Shown here: one piece after another, positions 60,396 through 64,000 of the stretch
Position numbering within the stretch: the first letter of the stretch is position 1
Layout: the number at the start of each line of letters is the position of its first letter
Source: Hirudinaria manillensis
Lineage: Eukaryota; Annelida; Clitellata; Hirudinida; Hirudinidae
Length of the DNA stretch: 64,000 nt
Direction: 5' to 3'
Assembly (NCBI GenBank): GCA_034509925.1
Contig: CM067530.1
Coordinates: 6,692,001 to 6,756,000 of the forward strand
The notes under the pieces: model-generated
What the model was told of the DNA's origin: nothing
Seen by the model: only the letters and a program-made list of their open reading frames with translations
Databases searched by the model: none
Position numbers and translations under genes: made by a program

Positions 60396-63116
60396 ATGTT
60401 TCTCTTAGCGTTTGTCTTGGCGCTTGGTTGCCTGGGTTGCTTGGGCATCCAAGGGCGTAAAGAACTTTATATACAGCCTGAACAAATTCATCTCTCTTAT
60501 GGATGTTAGTTATGGATGTTTCTCAGTATTGCAAAACATTGCAAAAGTTTTAATAATTTTAACAACTAGGCCATAATGGCATTTGAGTCTCTTTGCATGT
60601 TATGCAACGTTTACTATTGACTTATTTCAGCTAGTGCAACTGAAATGGTTGTGACTTGGGTAACTTTGGATGACGCCCTCGGTTCTACTGTGGAGTATGG
60701 TTCAAAGAAAGGAGGAGTTCTGGACAAAGTCTCTGAAGGCCACATGACCCTTTTTGAAGACAGCGGATTAGAAATGCGAACGATTCAAATCCACAGGGCC
60801 ACCATGACGAACCTTATTCCAGGCCATGAATACAGTTAGTTGTAATTCAATTAAGCTATTGTTCAAAATAATTATGTTGGAAGGCTATTTTATTTTATGT
60901 TACTTTTTTGTCAGTTTATCATGTGGGCAGTATGAACAGTGGATGGAGTGGCATGTTTTCCTTCCGTGCCATGAGAAACGATAGCGAATGGAGTCCAACC
61001 CTTGCCTTGGTTGGAGACATGGGAAGCCACAGAGGTGTGTCCATTCCCTACCTCCAAAAAGGAGCCCAGAGCAAGAAATATGATGCTGTCATTCATATTG
61101 GTTAGTAATCCTATTCATCTAAAGAACATTTTTTCGTAAATACAGATTTTCAAAGAGTATATTAATCAAATTAATTAGCTAGTATTACGGAATGATGAAG
61201 CAATTGCTACAATTTATTAGAAACTTACTGAAAACATATCATTGCTATAATCGTTGGAATATTATTTTTAATATTTTGTATTATAATTGAACAGGTGATT
61301 TGGCCTATGACTTCGATAAAGTGAGTAAATTCAATAATTAACATTTGAATTCTTTAGCTATAATTGTCGTAAAATAACATTTTTCATATCCTGTCAGACA
61401 GGACTTTTCAAATAAATTAAAAAAATGTTAAATCGATATAAACTTTGACAGAACAATGGCATTCGAGGAGATACGTACATGAAGCAAGTACAACCATTTG
61501 CTGCTTATGTGCCATACATGACTTGTGCAGGAAATCACGAAAGCATGTAGTTAGTAACCTTTTGTTGTCATCTTATTAATAACATTTTAATAATCTATAT
61601 ATTTTAATAACTAATAACATTTAAAATTCAATTTTGATGCCATTTTGTATTTGTAGTCATTGAGGTTCCCTTTAAAGTTAATTTCTTAATTTTCTAACAG
61701 CAACTTCTCCAACTACAAAAATAGATTTACAATGCCAGGAGGTGATGGACAGGGCATATTCTACAGGTGTACGATTGATGATGTTAATAACACATTCATA
61801 TTAAAGGCATACTTGACGATCCTTTTTCAAGAGAAGCAATTATGTTAACCCTTTAGATAATTTTAGTATAAAACTTAATTTAATAATGGCATTAACATGT
61901 AACTTATGCAAATTTTTACAGTGTAAACATCGGACCTGTTCATTTGGTTGCATTTTCCTCGGAATTGTATTACTTCACCATTTACGGCCATGGTCAGATT
62001 CCAGTACAATATGAATGGTTGGAAAGAGATTTGCAGGTTAATTTACATTCGCTCGATACATAAATTAATGACGTATGAGGTATTTCATTGAATTTACTTT
62101 AATTGCAAGGAAGCCAACAAACCCGAAAACAGAGCAAAACAGCCTTGGATCGTCTCAATGTGTCACAGACCTTTGTATTGCTCCAACAGTAAAGACCCAG
62201 AACATTGCGGATTCGTAGAAAATACAGTAAAATCAAATCGAGTTGTTTAAATTATTTCTTACGCGACATATTAAGCACATTGATTCAACATTTCAGATAA
62301 GGGTAGGAATTCCAAAGACTCACGAGTACAGCATCGAAGACCTTCTCTACAAGCATGGAGTTGACATTCATTTCCAAGGTCACGAGCACTCATACGAACG
62401 CATGTGGCCCGTTTACAACCACACTGTAAGTAAAGCAACATGCAAATTTGAAATGTCAAATATTTTATTAAATCGCCGACTTTGATTCCATCAGGTTTGC
62501 AATGGAACAAAAGAAAACCCTTACAAGAACCCAAGAGCTCCCATTCACATCCTTTCAGGAGCAGGAGTAGGGATTAGTTCATCTGTTTTTATGAGCGGTT
62601 GTTAACAAAGTAATCACGATTATTCATAAATGTATTGATTATTTATTGCTTTAAGCCCTTTAATTCTTGTAATGTTGACGAATGCCTGGAAATATTTCTA
62701 AAGATATGATCTCTCAAGAAATTATAAGCTGTATTTTATAATCAGGGAAATCAGGAAGATAAAGATCCTTACCTGGAGAAGATTCCTCATTGGAGTGCAA
62801 CTCATGTCACGGACTTTGGCTACACAGTTATGAAAGTTGCCAACAGCACTCATCTTTTCCTGGATCAAATATCAGTGGAGCAGGTACGTTTTAAGAAATA
62901 CGAGTTATCAAATTATTAATTACTGATACTACCTGTTAGAGAGTTTTGGGATAAGATTCTTTAAAGTGTTATTGAAACATTATTATTTGGACTTTGCAAA
63001 CGATTTTTGAATTTTTCCAGAAGGGCAAAATTGTTGATTCCATCGTGGTGGAAAAGCATGCTCATGGAGCAGGCCTGTACGACTGCCACAAACACCAGAA
63101 AGACCAGGGTCGATAA
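60396..63116 (+). CDS. Purple acid phosphatase, type 7 family, copy 3
   Basis: Closest relative of copy 2; 451 residues. Exons: 60396-60504, 60631-60834, 60915-61100, 61295-61320, 61452-61549, 61701-61766, 61922-62036, 62110-62226, 62297-62425, 62495-62566, 62746-62883, 63021-63116. The signal peptide is MFLLAFVLALGCLGCLGIQG. Metal motifs GDMG, GDLAYDFD, GNHE, SMCHRP and GHEHSYER are all present. Exon lengths match copy 2 except exon 1 (+9), exon 8 (+3) and exon 12 (+3). Exon 9's end, all of intron 9, exon 10 and its donor are identical to copy 2. Like copy 2 it has GAG followed by GNQE in place of the Cys-containing family motif. An AATAAA lies at 63174-63179. Confidence 0.94.
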
Positions 63117-63173
63117 GAATGCAGAACACCAAATTTACAATTTTTAATAATTCTCTTTTTAATTCCAAATCAT

Positions 63174-63179
63174 AATAAA
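63174..63179 (+). terminator. Poly(A) signal of phosphatase 3
   Basis: AATAAA 58 bp after the stop codon, in a 3' UTR block that is also similar to the 3' UTR of copy 2 (AATAAA at 59960-59965). Confidence 0.65.
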
Positions 63180-64000
63180 CGTTTTATCCCGTATTTTGTT
63201 GACAACTTTAGGCGTGTTTCGTTTAACTGGGTCTGGGAATTACCGCCGGGAAACGTTTTTAAAGTTTTTACCTTCAAAAATTAAAAATTATTGACAGACC
63301 AAACTAATAAAAGACAAGTGATCGTTCATAAATGATAGAAAATCTTTACCTCTTCACATCGCTTAAGTATGGATGCATAAATGGTTAATAAAACATGAAG
63401 GTGTTGATTAGTTTTGGTCATGGTTACCGAACTGCATACTACTGTAACCAATGATTATGCGAATCCTTAAATCACGATAAATAAATATATTGATTACATT
63501 AGATGTACGTCTCTGTCCTAATATTTTCTCTTTTAAATCGGTTTATTAATTCGTGGATGAGTGGAAATAATAAGCGAAAACTTTGTGACAATCAAGGTGC
63601 CTTTTGTCATATTTTGTTAATAACAAGTGGTTAGTAAAATCTCAGTGTCCGTTCAGGAGATGATCTTAAACTTAAATAATATCGCTTTTGAGTGGTTCTA
63701 TTGTGGTTCTATTCCTGATTAAAACTTATATCATCTAATAAAAATGAATTTTTGGTTAAAATATAAATAAAATAGCAAATATTTTACAACTCAACTGCTA
63801 AATTTGAAAACTTTCTGGAATCAAAATAATCCAAAGACATTTTGATACTGGTTAGTTTTCGTTAATAATCTTAAATAAGGAAAGTAATGGCCCGTTATTC
63901 AGTTTCTTCGAAAAGTTAATGACAAGTTATTAATATTAGGAATGCTGATTTATTAAAAATATATATTATTTGATCATATTATTTTATTTTATGAAATTAA
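63180..64000. other. Downstream DNA, no gene seen
   Basis: AT-rich. A short block at about 63345-63395 (CTTCACATCGC, AAGTATGGAT) resembles sequence just downstream of copy 2 (about 60135-60165), so the duplicated unit includes the downstream flank. No fourth phosphatase copy starts before the window ends. Confidence 0.5.

Overview
The window is nuclear DNA of an invertebrate animal. Every gene is split by short AG-ended introns, the products are animal families (PDE1, synaptotagmin-7, bestrophin, metallophosphatase type 7 acid phosphatase), and the space between genes is AT-rich and full of trinucleotide and longer tandem repeats. The sequence does not identify the species. The exon models below were assembled by eye from protein-family similarity, splice sites and reading phase. 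In every model all neighbouring exons are phase-compatible.

Layout. 1-9.6 kb holds no convincing gene. It carries tandem repeats: a perfect 1,110-bp (TCATCG)185 block, a GGAT/GGAC array, a 165-bp AAT run and two diverged minisatellites with units of about 30 bp. A less repetitive stretch follows to 11.2 kb. A calmodulin-type cyclic nucleotide phosphodiesterase (PDE1) lies on + at 11,246-18,688; its first exons are not identified. Synaptotagmin-7 lies on - at 19,088-24,997 with both C2 domains; its membrane-anchor exons were not found. The intron between C2A and C2B holds a 5'-truncated R2-clade LINE in the opposite orientation. 25-39 kb has no recognised gene, only microsatellites, AT-rich DNA and some richer islands. 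A complete bestrophin chloride-channel gene lies on - at 40,060-44,120, and a decayed tandem copy lies on - at about 48,500-51,386. Three tandem + strand purple acid phosphatase genes fill 52.5-63.1 kb.

How the genes relate. The genes are independent housekeeping or signalling genes, not a pathway cluster. Two local families show ongoing duplication. Bestrophin has one intact and one broken copy, with one exon unusually similar between them. The acid phosphatases have three copies with the same 12-exon structure, a 26-nt microexon, a shared 10-bp palindrome just upstream of each start, and a 220-bp tract identical between copies 2 and 3.

I found no virus-derived element and no new defence or mobile system. 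The best leads are the shared palindrome of the phosphatase genes, the R2-type element sitting outside rDNA, a 3'-end signature shared by two LINE copies that run into AAT repeats, and the unusual bestrophin exon 3.
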